NCBI GenBank assembly: GCA_043810355.1
Contig: JBDROB010000047.1
Coordinates: 1 to 58,848 of the forward strand
Source of the DNA: JAZDHV01 sp043810355
GTDB taxonomy: Archaea > Nanobdellota > Nanobdellia > Woesearchaeales > JAGVYU01
Length of the DNA: 58,848 nt
Direction of reading: 5' to 3'
The notes below the pieces were generated by a model. That model saw nothing but the letters and a program-made list of their open reading frames with translations. It was not told where the DNA came from and did no database searches. A program made the translations under genes and the position numbers. Numbering within the stretch: the stretch's first letter is position 1; the number at the start of each line of letters is the position of its first letter. Of this stretch, positions 22,842-32,056 are shown one piece after another.

Positions 22842-23816
22842 TTAATAAGCCAAATCTATCCTCAATTCTGTCAAACTGTAGATTAATTTCCCTATTTTCT
22901 TGAGGTGATGTAACAATTCTTTTTCCTCTGTACTTGTTTTAGGCCATACTTTGTCAAAGAGCTTATATCCTTCTGCATCTTTCTTATAAAGTTCTGCTGC
23001 CTTTTCTTTTGAGAAATTATAGTATAGGTCATAGAAATCCCTGACCATTGAGTCAACCAATGTTATGAACTCTTTTAATCCTGGGCTCATCTTATTGAGT
23101 TTTAGTATATGCAGGCCCATTTTCTTGTATTCATCTCCTACCATCTCTATCAGGAATATCAATGTGAACATTATAGGTGTTTTTTTGAAATCAGAATATC
23201 CCTGTTTATTTAATATTCGCAGGCAGAAGTCCTCAAACCTGTCAAGATTAGTGTCAATCATATGGAATGCTTTTAGCTCGTCTTTCTTTCCTTTAATAGA
23301 TCCCATTATCGCATCTGCCATTGTCAGTAGCAGGAGAAATATTCTCCTTAGAGTGTTCTCAAACTCTTTGCCAGTTGTCTCACCCAAATCTTTTATTATG
23401 ACATAGTTTGATTTCTGCTCAATTATCTCAAATCCCACAAACCTGTTCACCAAAGCTTGGATAGCCTCTAAAGCACTAAATCCTTGGATACTGTTCAGTG
23501 CATAGATTGTGTCATAAGTAAATGCTGTATACAGGTCTTTGAAAGACTTGTTCTCAAAAACAATCTTAATCTCATCATATCCTGCCCTATATGCAGATGA
23601 TACCATCCTCCATACCATAGTGACCATCTGGCCTGATATGTCAACAACAACCCTTTCAGATTCAGTATTTGTTTTCTCTGTTGTGATCTTCAGGTCTTTT
23701 CCTTGCTCAACAAGATCTATCTCATCCCCTGCTTTAATATTGAATTTTTCAGCCCATTTGCTAGGCAAGGTCATGGTCAGTGTATTATGCCCCTGTTTTA
23801 TGATTTTTCTCTTCAT
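22842..23816 (-). CDS. AbrB-PhoU fusion regulator
   Basis: 324 aa. The N-terminus is an AbrB/SpoVT DNA-binding domain (KQGHNTLTMTLPSKWAEKFN, then IKAGDEIDLVEQG). The rest is helical with two PhoU-like bundles (LLTMADAIMGSIKGKKDELK; FEDFCLRILNKQGY). This fusion is common in archaea and is thought to link phosphate status to transcription. ATG 23816 lies 27 bp after TTTATATAT on the minus strand, so the long upstream extension is not used. Confidence 0.85.
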   Translation of the reverse strand: MKRKIIKQGHNTLTMTLPSKWAEKFNIKAGDEIDLVEQGKDLKITTEKTNTESERVVVDISGQMVTMVWRMVSSAYRAGYDEIKIVFENKSFKDLYTAFTYDTIYALNSIQGFSALEAIQALVNRFVGFEIIEQKSNYVIIKDLGETTGKEFENTLRRIFLLLLTMADAIMGSIKGKKDELKAFHMIDTNLDRFEDFCLRILNKQGYSDFKKTPIMFTLIFLIEMVGDEYKKMGLHILKLNKMSPGLKEFITLVDSMVRDFYDLYYNFSKEKAAELYKKDAEGYKLFDKVWPKTSTEEKELLHHLKKIGKLIYSLTELRIDLAY

Positions 23817-23829
23817 TCTAACATATTTA

Positions 23830-24107
23830 TTACATAAAAATATATAAACTTTTCGGAAAATATATATTATAAATAAATATGGTGATATATATTGAGATAT
23901 TGTGAAATATAGTGATATATTCCGATATAGGGCACTCAATATACAATTGGGTGCATTATTTTCATTATTGTAAAATTATATATAACTTCGAGTATATTAC
24001 TCATTTTACTACATACATTACGATACAGAGTGTTATAATTGAGGGTAAACATTGTAATTGCAATGAGGGTAAAATAATCTAAGAATGAGGATAAATAATC
24101 TAAGAAA
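23830..24107. other. AT-rich divergent promoter region with repeats
   Basis: No gene seen. GATATA-type words recur (23880-23930); CATTG and CAATG flank TAATTG near 24049-24064. A direct repeat of about 22 bp (AATGAGGGTAAAATAATCTA and AATGAGGATAAATAATCTA) ends just before the Lrp start. These could be Lrp-type operator sites. Confidence 0.45.
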
Positions 24108-24572
24108 ATGATCTCAAAAAAAGATGCCCAGATAATATCTCATCTTAGGAATAATGCTCGAAAAAAGATTACTTCTATATCCCTGCAGACAAACATACCT
24201 GTAACAACAATCTATGACAAAGTAAGGAATCATGAGAAGAAATTCATTAAAAAGAACACATGCCTTCTGGATTTTCAGCAGTTTGGGATGATGGCAATGG
24301 CATACATCTCAGTCAAGGTAAATAAGGAGGGCAGGAAAGATCTTCAGGATTTTCTTCATAAGAAATCAAATGTCAATTCACTTTTCATAACAAACTTTGG
24401 TTCAGAATTCCTTTTTCAGTGTGTATTCAAGAATAATTCTGATGTGCATAATTTTGCAGATGAGATTGAGACAAGATTCCCTATAATTGACATAAAGGTA
24501 TTCAATATTATTGAAGAGCTTAAGTGTGAAGATTTTTTGACAAAACCAGAGCATTTTGATATGCTGAACTGA
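24108..24572 (+). CDS. Lrp/AsnC-family regulator heading an enzyme cluster
   Basis: 154 aa. The N-terminal winged helix (DAQIISHLRNNARKKITSIS, then IPVTTIYDKVRNHEK) is followed by the RAM-like ligand domain (VNSLFITNFGSEFLFQCVF). A paralogue lies at 50828, with similar length and the same YDKVR/FDRMR recognition helix. It sits 54 bp upstream of the oxidoreductase gene on the same strand, so it likely controls the seven-gene cluster. The ligand could be an amino acid or a pathway product. Confidence 0.85.
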   Translation: MISKKDAQIISHLRNNARKKITSISLQTNIPVTTIYDKVRNHEKKFIKKNTCLLDFQQFGMMAMAYISVKVNKEGRKDLQDFLHKKSNVNSLFITNFGSEFLFQCVFKNNSDVHNFADEIETRFPIIDIKVFNIIEELKCEDFLTKPEHFDMLN

Positions 24573-24626
24573 AAATAAGTTTTGGAGGTTTGCTATTGAT
24601 ATTAGCGTGAGCTATATAATCATAGC

Positions 24627-25850
24627 ATGAGCTATAAGATGAGAAAGATTCCAATTGCACAGGTTGCCTATCGATCTGAATGGGCATTGGCAAAGTTTTT
24701 TGATGCATTAGCTTTAGGCACAATACAAGAAAGATTTGAATTAGTCGCTGTCTGCGGTGTTGAAAAGACAAAAGAAGAAGCTATTGTAAAATTAAGGGAA
24801 GAGATAATCAATAGGGTACGCCTTGTCGCCAAGACAGGATTCAGGGTTGACCAGAGGATTGATGAGATTCAGAGCTCTCTTCGCCTTTTGGACCAGCTTG
24901 TTTCCAAACTGGAATATCATCATGTAAATAATGACCCTTCATTGATAGACCAGTTTTTTGCATCAGATTTTGAAGCAGTTGTAGTGCATTCAAGAAATAT
25001 AACTCATCTTACTTATATTGATGGAGGGATTAAGGCTGGAAAGCATGTATTATGCGAGAAACCATTGATTCCAGTGCTTAACCAGAGAGGCAAGCCGTAT
25101 CATGATGATATTGCAGAGCTTGAGGATATTGTTAGAAAGGCACCTCCAAACTGTGTTCTTATGGATTCTGAGCATTATAGTTATAAGCAAGCTTCATTAG
25201 TGTTTTATGAAAATTTTCCTAAGATTCTTGGTGGAAAGAAGATAAAGAGGGTTGAGGGTGAGCTTGCTGAGATTGACGATCCTGGTTTTGGAAGGACCAA
25301 AGAAATATTGAGCCAGGAGAATTGTACAGGTCTTATGGGTGACACATTATGCCATCTTCTAGCATTTATCTCTAATCTAGGCGCAAAGCCTGTGCCTGTT
25401 CAGAGAAAGTATGGCAATTATTCTGGATATGGAGTTGATACATATGATGTTGTGGACTTTGAAGTCAGGGATTGCCCTGATTATTTCACAAATGATGCAA
25501 TTGCTCAATTCAGGGTTGTAAAGTTCATTGACCTTCTTCAGACACCTGAAAAGGATGAGAAAAAGTACATAAAATTCACTCTTGATGATGATACAGAAAT
25601 TAAATTGGATTTCAGAGATGGAGAAGTGACAAAAACTTTTAATGGAACTACTCAACCTGTAGCTTTTCGTTATATTCCTTACAAAAATGAATATGTGAAT
25701 ATCTTGAACACACTTTATGAATCAATCGTAAATGGGACACAGCCACGCACAACCTTCACCCATTCTTTGGCAACATTGAATGCCATCCATCAGGCGTATT
25801 GTCTTCCTTCAGCAAATAATATTCATGAAGAGGTGTATAAACCTAAGTAA
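24627..25850 (+). CDS. Gfo/Idh/MocA-type oxidoreductase-like protein
   Basis: 407 aa. The C-terminal part of the nucleotide domain carries the family signature GGIKAGKHVLCEKPLIPV with the catalytic-loop EKP. VVVHSRNITHLTYIDGGI is the strand leading to it. The N-terminal GxGxxG that binds NAD(P) is not visible; the segment reads IAQVAYRSEWALAKFFD, so cofactor use is uncertain. An insertion near residues 55-100 makes it longer than the usual 330-360. It is the first structural gene of the cluster and probably oxidises or reduces a sugar or cyclitol. Confidence 0.7.
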   Translation: MSYKMRKIPIAQVAYRSEWALAKFFDALALGTIQERFELVAVCGVEKTKEEAIVKLREEIINRVRLVAKTGFRVDQRIDEIQSSLRLLDQLVSKLEYHHVNNDPSLIDQFFASDFEAVVVHSRNITHLTYIDGGIKAGKHVLCEKPLIPVLNQRGKPYHDDIAELEDIVRKAPPNCVLMDSEHYSYKQASLVFYENFPKILGGKKIKRVEGELAEIDDPGFGRTKEILSQENCTGLMGDTLCHLLAFISNLGAKPVPVQRKYGNYSGYGVDTYDVVDFEVRDCPDYFTNDAIAQFRVVKFIDLLQTPEKDEKKYIKFTLDDDTEIKLDFRDGEVTKTFNGTTQPVAFRYIPYKNEYVNILNTLYESIVNGTQPRTTFTHSLATLNAIHQAYCLPSANNIHEEVYKPK

Positions 25851-25879
25851 CATAAGTAGGGGAAATTAGGAGAAATAAA

Positions 25880-26404
25880 ATGAAGTCTATAAAACTGAAT
25901 CTAGGATCAGGGGAAAAGATTGAGAAAGGATTTGTCAATATTGACAAGGTCAAGTTGCCAGGTGTTGACAAGATTTGGGATCTTGAAAAGACACCTTTGC
26001 CATTCAAGACTAATTCAGTCTCTGAAGTCAACTGCGAGCATATCCTTGAGCATATCCAGAACTTTCTCCCTTTGATGGAGGAATTGCATAGGATATGCAA
26101 GCCAGGAGCAAGGATACAGATTTCAGCTCCTTATTACAGGTATGAGGGTTCTTTCAGGGATCCTACTCATGTCAGGTTTTTTACAGAAAACACTTTTTAT
26201 TATTTCCAAAATGGAGTCAAGTTCTGCCATTATTCAAAAGCTAGGTTTAATGTCAAGGATGTCCAGTTGAAGAACCATTTCTTCAGTGATGTGAAGAACT
26301 TCCATAAGAATATTATTCCTTGGATTCCTTTCAAAAGATTCCTAAACCTCTTTTTCTGGAATATCTATTCTGAAATAAACTATGAATTGGAGGTGGAAAA
26401 ATGA
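25880..26404 (+). CDS. Small SAM-dependent methyltransferase
   Basis: 174 aa. SIKLNLGSGEKIEKGFVNID is motif I of a class I methyltransferase of the type found in sugar and cell-surface pathways. SVSEVNCEHILEHIQNFLP and LHRICKPGARIQISAPYY follow in the usual order. It begins 29 bp after the oxidoreductase and ends in the ATGA overlap with the radical SAM gene. Substrate unknown; it may act on a cluster intermediate. Confidence 0.8.
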   Translation: MKSIKLNLGSGEKIEKGFVNIDKVKLPGVDKIWDLEKTPLPFKTNSVSEVNCEHILEHIQNFLPLMEELHRICKPGARIQISAPYYRYEGSFRDPTHVRFFTENTFYYFQNGVKFCHYSKARFNVKDVQLKNHFFSDVKNFHKNIIPWIPFKRFLNLFFWNIYSEINYELEVEK

Positions 26405-27837
26405 AAGTTGCAGGAATTTACCCTCAGATAATCAACATTGATCCAAAGATCCAGCATGCAGTGTCAGAGCCATACGGCCTTCAGATGATTTTGTCTGTTG
26501 CAAAACAGGATGGACATGAGGTTGAGCTGTTCATGCCAGTTGTTGAGGAAAATGGTGAGATCAAGAGCACTAGCGAGGATGAGATGATTCAGAGGATCAT
26601 CAGGTTCAAGCCTGATGTTGCAGGATTCTCAATGTACACAGCCCAGTATCCAATGGGAGTTAGGGTTGCCAATAGATTGAAAAAAGCCATTCCAAATTTA
26701 GTCACTGTTGGAGGAAATAGATATCCAACTTTTTTAGGGGATTATATTGATGAGCCTTTTGACTTCTTTGTATTGAAAGAAGGAGAGACATCTTTCAGGA
26801 ACTTATTGTACTCTTTAGGAAATGGAAGGAAATTTGAGGATGTCAAAGGAATCACATTCAGGAGAGATGGAAAAGCAATAAATACTGGAATTCAGCCAAG
26901 AGTCTTTGACCTTGACACTTTGCCTAATGCTTTAAGACAAGACATAATATTAAAGCAGGTTTACAAAGGCATCTCAATCCCTCCATTGTCAACTGATCCC
27001 CATTATGCAATAATGGAATACAGCAGATGCTGCTACAATAAGTGCAAGTTCTGCGATAATGCTGGCTTTTGGGGTAATAGGGTCACTTTTAGGACTCCAA
27101 AAAAGGTTGTGGATGAGATGTTTGAGCTTAAGGAAAAAGGTGTAAATATATTTTATTTTATGGATCTTAATTTTACTGCATTTCCAAATAAAGCCAAAGA
27201 GCTTTGTGATGAGATGATAAAGAGAAAACTGGATGTCTCATGGTACTGCATGAGCAATATCTCCACCTTAGATGGGAATGACTGGCTTCTTCATCTGATG
27301 AAAAAAGCAGGATGCTACAAGATTGCGTGGGGAATTGAATCAACCTCTGACAAGAATCTTGAGAAGATGGACAAATCAACTCATGGTGAGATGATGACAA
27401 ATGATCAGGCAAGAAGAGTGTTGGAAAATACATTGAAGGTAGGAATATTGAATCAAGGCTATTATATCATTGGATTTCCTTGGGAGACTCCTGAGTCAAT
27501 TGAAAAAGATGCAGAATTCCTGAAAACCATCCCTCTTCATCAGTTGAATATTGGCATTTTTACTCCAATCCCTTTGAGCAAATTCCATCATGAGATGATC
27601 CAGGAAGGATATAAGTTTGATCCTGATCTTGAGAAATATGACAGGAATACCTTGATCTTCAGCCATAAGTATCTTGATAATGCAAAGATCAAGGAGTTGC
27701 AGAAAAAGATCTACAATGATTTCTATGACTCTCCAGACTATTTAGAAAGAATCAAGAGGTCATGCAAAATTGATTTAAGGTTTATTCAATCTTTTAATGA
27801 GTATTTTGAATTTCTTGGAAAAGATTTGAGGGTGTAA
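26401..27837 (+). CDS. B12-binding-type radical SAM protein (first of two)
   Basis: 478 aa. The N-terminal 150 residues look like a cobalamin-binding Rossmann domain (FKPDVAGFSMYTAQYPMG; LVTVGGNRYPTF; FFVLKEGETSFRNLL), without an obvious DxHxxG. The radical SAM barrel has the cluster motif CCYNKCKFCDNAGFWG (Cx3Cx2C), then FYFMDLNFTAFPNKA and KIAWGIESTSD. Such enzymes methylate or rearrange unactivated carbon or phosphorus. Its start overlaps the methyltransferase stop by four bases (ATGA). It is 30% shorter in the linker than the second copy at 29351. Confidence 0.85.
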   Translation: MKVAGIYPQIINIDPKIQHAVSEPYGLQMILSVAKQDGHEVELFMPVVEENGEIKSTSEDEMIQRIIRFKPDVAGFSMYTAQYPMGVRVANRLKKAIPNLVTVGGNRYPTFLGDYIDEPFDFFVLKEGETSFRNLLYSLGNGRKFEDVKGITFRRDGKAINTGIQPRVFDLDTLPNALRQDIILKQVYKGISIPPLSTDPHYAIMEYSRCCYNKCKFCDNAGFWGNRVTFRTPKKVVDEMFELKEKGVNIFYFMDLNFTAFPNKAKELCDEMIKRKLDVSWYCMSNISTLDGNDWLLHLMKKAGCYKIAWGIESTSDKNLEKMDKSTHGEMMTNDQARRVLENTLKVGILNQGYYIIGFPWETPESIEKDAEFLKTIPLHQLNIGIFTPIPLSKFHHEMIQEGYKFDPDLEKYDRNTLIFSHKYLDNAKIKELQKKIYNDFYDSPDYLERIKRSCKIDLRFIQSFNEYFEFLGKDLRV

Positions 27838-27840
27838 AAT

Positions 27841-28617
27841 ATGGCAAACAGAAGAAAATCAGTTATCGTCACTGGCGGTTCAAAAGGTATAGGATTTGCA
27901 ATAGCCAAGAAATTTTATGAACAAGGGTATCATGTTGCAATCTTATCCAGGAACAAGGATGAAGTGTCAAAAGCAGCTGAATCAATAAGAAAACATTCTA
28001 CTGGAATAATTGTGCCTTATATGTGTGATATCAGAGATGCACAACAGGTATCAACAACTTTTAGGAATATTTATCAAAATTTTTGTTCCATTGATGTTCT
28101 TGTTAATAATGCAGGAGTAAATTCAAGAAGGGCAATGGATACTTCTGATCCAAAAGAGTGGTTTGCCAGATTTCCTGATAATTTTAAAGGTTGGAATGAT
28201 GAGATTGCTACAAATCTTACTGGTGTCTATATCTGCTCTTATGTTGCTGCAGGTTATATGCTTCATCAGGGTCATGGCACAATTATCAACATATCTTCAA
28301 TAAAGGGAAAAGAGCCGACTTCAAGCCCAGGTTATGGTGCTTCAAAAGCAGGTGTCATAAAACTGACAAGGGATTTTGCAAAGTCTTTGGCTCCTCATGG
28401 GATAAGGGTGAACTGCATCGCTCCAGGATTCATTGACTGCGGGATGACATCTGAGCTTCCTGAAGATAAGAAAGTGAAATACAGGGCAATGATCCCTGCT
28501 GGAGAGTTTGGCAGTGTTGAGGATATAGCAAGGGTTGCCTTTTTTCTTGCTTCAGAAGATTCCAGATATATAACTGGAGCAACTTTAGATGTAAATGGTG
28601 GATATTTAATGGATTGA
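27841..28617 (+). CDS. Short-chain dehydrogenase/reductase
   Basis: 258 aa, classical SDR. It has the cofactor loop VTGGSKGIGFAIA, the structural NNAG (VLVNNAGVN), and the catalytic Ser-Tyr-Lys in INISSIKGKEP followed by PGYGASKAGVIKL, then RVNCIAPGFID and the ending GATLDVNGGYLMD. An Arg after the loop (ILSRNKDEV) suggests NADP(H). It begins 3 bp after the radical SAM stop. It is likely to reduce a ketone or oxidise an alcohol of the pathway intermediate. Confidence 0.9.
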   Translation: MANRRKSVIVTGGSKGIGFAIAKKFYEQGYHVAILSRNKDEVSKAAESIRKHSTGIIVPYMCDIRDAQQVSTTFRNIYQNFCSIDVLVNNAGVNSRRAMDTSDPKEWFARFPDNFKGWNDEIATNLTGVYICSYVAAGYMLHQGHGTIINISSIKGKEPTSSPGYGASKAGVIKLTRDFAKSLAPHGIRVNCIAPGFIDCGMTSELPEDKKVKYRAMIPAGEFGSVEDIARVAFFLASEDSRYITGATLDVNGGYLMD

Positions 28618-28628
28618 GGAATTTAAAA

Positions 28629-29354
28629 ATGATAATTGACCTAACTTATCCAATACATGAAGGGATGTTCAAGTATCCGAGTGATCCTGACCCTGAGATA
28701 TATTTCAAACTTTCTGAGTCTGTTGTAAACTCAAAAAACTATGTACATAAATTCACATCAGGTTTTGTAAATTTAACAATAAGAAACCATCATGGAACGC
28801 ATGTTGATGCACCTGCACATAAGTTGCCTGGAGGTAACACTATTGATGATTATCTTCTGGATAGGTTTGTGAACAAGGCTATTATTATTGAAATTCCTGA
28901 TATAGCATCTAGGGAATTGAAATCAGTGTTATTCGAAGATGTTTATACAAGAGTTGATTTTAAAGCTTTAGAGGAAAATGGTGTTACTGCATTGCTTTTC
29001 TATACAGGATATAGTGATAGAATTGCTGAGAATGAAGGCAAGCTAAATGGTAAAGAAAAAACAGATTTTGAAAGTGATTTTACATATTTAACTCCTGCTG
29101 CTGCACTTTATCTTTCAGAAAATGCTCCTTTCTTGAATATTGTTGGGATTGATTCATTTTCATTTGATCCAAAGGGAAGCAATAGTGAAGCTCATAAATT
29201 ATTTTTTATTAGGGATATTTTATTGTTAGAAACATTAGTCAATCTTGCTGACCTGAGTAAGGTAGTAGGTAATACACCATTTGAGCTTATTTCAGTCCCT
29301 TTGTTGTTTAAAGGTGCAGATGCAGCTCCATGCAGAGCATATGCAATAATATGA
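28629..29354 (+). CDS. Cyclase-family metal hydrolase (kynurenine formamidase-like fold)
   Basis: 241 aa from MIIDLTYPIHEGMFKYP. The metal site HHGTHVDAPAHKLPGG is the diagnostic HxGTHxDxPxH. The second half includes ALLFYTGYSDR and NIVGIDSFSFDP, typical of this family. It includes formamidases and isatin hydrolase, and also polyketide and carbamate hydrolases, so the bond cleaved is open. Just after the SDR stop there is a GAGG, and ATG 28629 follows it. The stop overlaps the next gene's ATG (ATGA). Confidence 0.85.
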   Translation: MIIDLTYPIHEGMFKYPSDPDPEIYFKLSESVVNSKNYVHKFTSGFVNLTIRNHHGTHVDAPAHKLPGGNTIDDYLLDRFVNKAIIIEIPDIASRELKSVLFEDVYTRVDFKALEENGVTALLFYTGYSDRIAENEGKLNGKEKTDFESDFTYLTPAAALYLSENAPFLNIVGIDSFSFDPKGSNSEAHKLFFIRDILLLETLVNLADLSKVVGNTPFELISVPLLFKGADAAPCRAYAII

Positions 29355-30985
29355 ACTTTAAATCAGAAAAAAAGTACACAATGAAAAAAACAAAGATTAT
29401 GTTTGTACATCCGCCATTTCCTATCAATCACAGGCATAAGCTTGTTATACCAATATCAGTCTGTAAGATTGCTTCTTATCTGAGGGAAAATAATAATTCT
29501 GTTGAAATGAAATTAGTTGATGCACATGTAAATAACTTCAGGAACAAACAGATTCTTGAAAATATCAAAGAGTTTGATCCAGACATTGTTGCATTTGGAT
29601 TCTGGACATGCCAGTCGCCATTTGTGTATAAATTATCAAAATTGATTAGGGAACTAAATAATTACATAAAAATCATTTACGGAGGAATCCATACCAGCTT
29701 TAATCATGAAGAATGCTTAAACTATTGTGATGTGGCAATAATTGGAGAGGCTGAAAAGACTTTCACAAACCTTGTTGATGCTATCCAGGAAAAAAATAGT
29801 CTGTATGATGTCAAAGGAATTGCATTCAAGAACAGCCCTACTGTTGTCAAGACCCATGATCAGCCTCTTATAACTGATCTTGATGATATACCTTATCCAG
29901 CCTTTGATCTTGTTGACATGAAAAAGTACATAAACAGTGATAAGCTGAGGCAATTGCATGTGATTGGTGGCAAAAGGGTTCCAATTCTTGCTTCTAGAGG
30001 CTGTCCTTACAATTGCAGTTTCTGCCTCTCTCCAAGCATGTGGGGAAGGAAAGTAAGGTGGAAATCTCCATCAAAAGTCATTGAAGAGATCAAAAGATTG
30101 AATTCTGATTTTGGTTTTATTCGATTCCAGTTTTATGATGACAATTTTCTTTTGAACAGGGAATTTATTGAAAGATTGTGTGATCTGCTTATCACTCTTG
30201 ATTTTGACATCAGATGGGTTGCCTTGTCAAGGGCAGCTCATGTTGTAGAGAACAAGGATTTGCTTCCAAAACTGAAACAAGCAGGTTGTGTCGGCATTGA
30301 GATGGGTCTTGAGACTGCAGACAACAATATCCTTGAAAAGATAAACAAGGAGCAGAATATGGACATTGTTGATATGGCTGTGAAGTTTCAGATAGAGGCA
30401 GGGCTAAACCCCCTCTATACAATAATGGTGCTGAATCCTGGTGAGACAATAAAGAGCATAAGGGGATTGAGAGAATATGTTGAAACAAAAATCCCTGAAT
30501 CAATCAATTACAAGTTTTTTGGATCTGCTCCAAACCTTACTCTAGGCCAGTTTGCAACTCCTGCTCCTGGAACTGCTTTTTTTAAGAACAGGTTTAGCCA
30601 AGGCATTGTTCTTATGGATGATTGGAGTGATTATTTTCATCATCAGATAAATTTCATCCCTCATTCATTGCTGAATGATATCCCGTTGGCATTCAAGACA
30701 TTGAATGAATATGATATTGAACAATGTGTTGAAGTGGCAAAATCCTCGCTCTTCAAGTATTTTCCAGGAAATGAAAAAGTTGACAATAAGAATGAGGAAG
30801 ACATGAAGAGGATTTCAAAAAGATATTATGCTTTGGCAAAAGGGAATAAGTCAATCAAAGAGATTGCTGATCAGATATCAAAAGAATATAAGATAGATAT
30901 TGAAAAGGTCCTGAGATTTGTTGCATTGGCGACAATAGTATTTTCTCAGAAGAAAATTGTTGTTGAAAAGCTGTGGGGTGCTTAA
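29351..30985 (+). CDS. B12-binding-type radical SAM protein (second of two)
   Basis: 544 aa. The cobalamin-type N-terminal domain (KIMFVHPPFPINH; ELKDDAHVN-like VDAHVNNFRN; IIYGGIHTSFNHEECL; VAIIGEAEKTFTNLV) is followed by a radical SAM barrel with SRGCPYNCSFCLSPSMWG, then RFQFYDDNFLLNREF and GCVGIEMGLETADNN. A helical C-terminal domain of about 130 residues completes it. It is of the same class as the protein at 26401 but clearly diverged, so two different radical steps are likely. The start at ATG 29351 overlaps the cyclase stop. Confidence 0.85.
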   Translation: MNFKSEKKYTMKKTKIMFVHPPFPINHRHKLVIPISVCKIASYLRENNNSVEMKLVDAHVNNFRNKQILENIKEFDPDIVAFGFWTCQSPFVYKLSKLIRELNNYIKIIYGGIHTSFNHEECLNYCDVAIIGEAEKTFTNLVDAIQEKNSLYDVKGIAFKNSPTVVKTHDQPLITDLDDIPYPAFDLVDMKKYINSDKLRQLHVIGGKRVPILASRGCPYNCSFCLSPSMWGRKVRWKSPSKVIEEIKRLNSDFGFIRFQFYDDNFLLNREFIERLCDLLITLDFDIRWVALSRAAHVVENKDLLPKLKQAGCVGIEMGLETADNNILEKINKEQNMDIVDMAVKFQIEAGLNPLYTIMVLNPGETIKSIRGLREYVETKIPESINYKFFGSAPNLTLGQFATPAPGTAFFKNRFSQGIVLMDDWSDYFHHQINFIPHSLLNDIPLAFKTLNEYDIEQCVEVAKSSLFKYFPGNEKVDNKNEEDMKRISKRYYALAKGNKSIKEIADQISKEYKIDIEKVLRFVALATIVFSQKKIVVEKLWGA

Positions 30986-30986
30986 A

Positions 30987-31892
30987 ATGCTGAAACAAGG
31001 TGAGATTGTGAGTCATGATATGAGTCATGGAAATGGATTGGCTCATTTTATTCCAGAACCTTTGATTGAAAAAGGTTACAAGATAAAGCCAAGGCATCTT
31101 GGTGAGCTGATGAAATATGGCAGAGGCCCTTATACAATGATCGTAAAGAAGAATTGCGGTTTTGAAAACCTTCCTCTCACAGATGTGTATGAGGGTGCAG
31201 AGCATTTACCTGATGATCTTTCAAAGAAACTGCCTAATCTGACTTTATTGAACCATTTGAGTGACGGCAATTCTTTTTTTGTCTATGGATGCACTATGGG
31301 CCATACTCATCCTGACAATGGATTGAGTGCCCAGGAAGTGTATGAGTTTTTTGGATATGGCGCAATGCTTCTGGCTTCAAGGGATGATGCAGAGCATAAA
31401 TATGTCCAGCTTCATGTTGCAAGACCAGGTAGTAAGGTGATTGTTCCTGGCAACTGCATCATGACCCTCTATAATTTGAACATGAGTGATGGCAAGCCAA
31501 TGCCATTATTGACAGCTGACATGGCTAATCCTTGGAACAATATGAGTGACAAGGATGTTATTGAGGAAAAAGGTGCCATGATGGTTATGTATGCAGCAGA
31601 TGGATCATTCGGCCCTCACATTGTGCCAAATGGCAGTTACAGCCATTTTGTCCTTCCATATCCATGCTCTTTTGGCATTAAGGCAGACCAGGGTGAAGGA
31701 AGTGCAATTGTTCAGGCTATTCTGGATAAGAGAGACATGTTGAGAAAGCATAATATTGAGGTCATTGAGGCAAGAGAAGATCCTGTATGTATAGGAGTTG
31801 ACGGCCAGACCTACAAACTCGACAGACCTTTGGATGAACTGGTGAATGATCCAGACAAGCCTGTCCATAGATTGTTGGGAATGGTTGATTAA
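30987..31892 (+). CDS. Cupin isomerase, archaeal glucose-6-phosphate isomerase-like
   Basis: 301 aa. The cupin motif FVYGCTMGHTHPDN, then QEVYEFFGYGAMLL, then VIVPGNCIMTLYNL matches the metal-dependent cPGI family, in which two His, a Glu and a later His hold Fe or Zn. It is longer than archaeal cPGI (about 190 aa), with about 85 extra N-terminal residues and a C-terminal tail. In this cluster it may isomerise a sugar phosphate other than glucose-6-phosphate. The end is followed by CCCATTTTTTC, a T-rich stop for transcription. Confidence 0.75.
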   Translation: MLKQGEIVSHDMSHGNGLAHFIPEPLIEKGYKIKPRHLGELMKYGRGPYTMIVKKNCGFENLPLTDVYEGAEHLPDDLSKKLPNLTLLNHLSDGNSFFVYGCTMGHTHPDNGLSAQEVYEFFGYGAMLLASRDDAEHKYVQLHVARPGSKVIVPGNCIMTLYNLNMSDGKPMPLLTADMANPWNNMSDKDVIEEKGAMMVMYAADGSFGPHIVPNGSYSHFVLPYPCSFGIKADQGEGSAIVQAILDKRDMLRKHNIEVIEAREDPVCIGVDGQTYKLDRPLDELVNDPDKPVHRLLGMVD

Positions 31893-31954
31893 ACCCATTT
31901 TTTCTTTTTCTTACCCAAAACTTTAAAAACAATTTCTCATCATCATACAAATAT

Positions 31955-31974
31955 GCCTCTGTAGCTTAGCCAGT
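31955..31974 (+). pseudogene. tRNA 5'-end fragment
   Basis: GCCTCTGTAGCTTAGCCAGT matches the 5' end (acceptor and D-arm start) of the tRNA-Thr gene at 32689, differing at a few positions. A TATA-like TTTAAAAAC at 31922-31930 suits a tRNA promoter. What follows does not continue as a tRNA. It is probably the 5' remnant left when the endonuclease unit was inserted. Confidence 0.6.
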
Positions 31975-32056
31975 AATGTTTTTCTAATACATTAATTGAA
32001 AAATTTCCGATTTTATTGACGATAAACATATTAAGGAGATATTATTATTTATTCAA

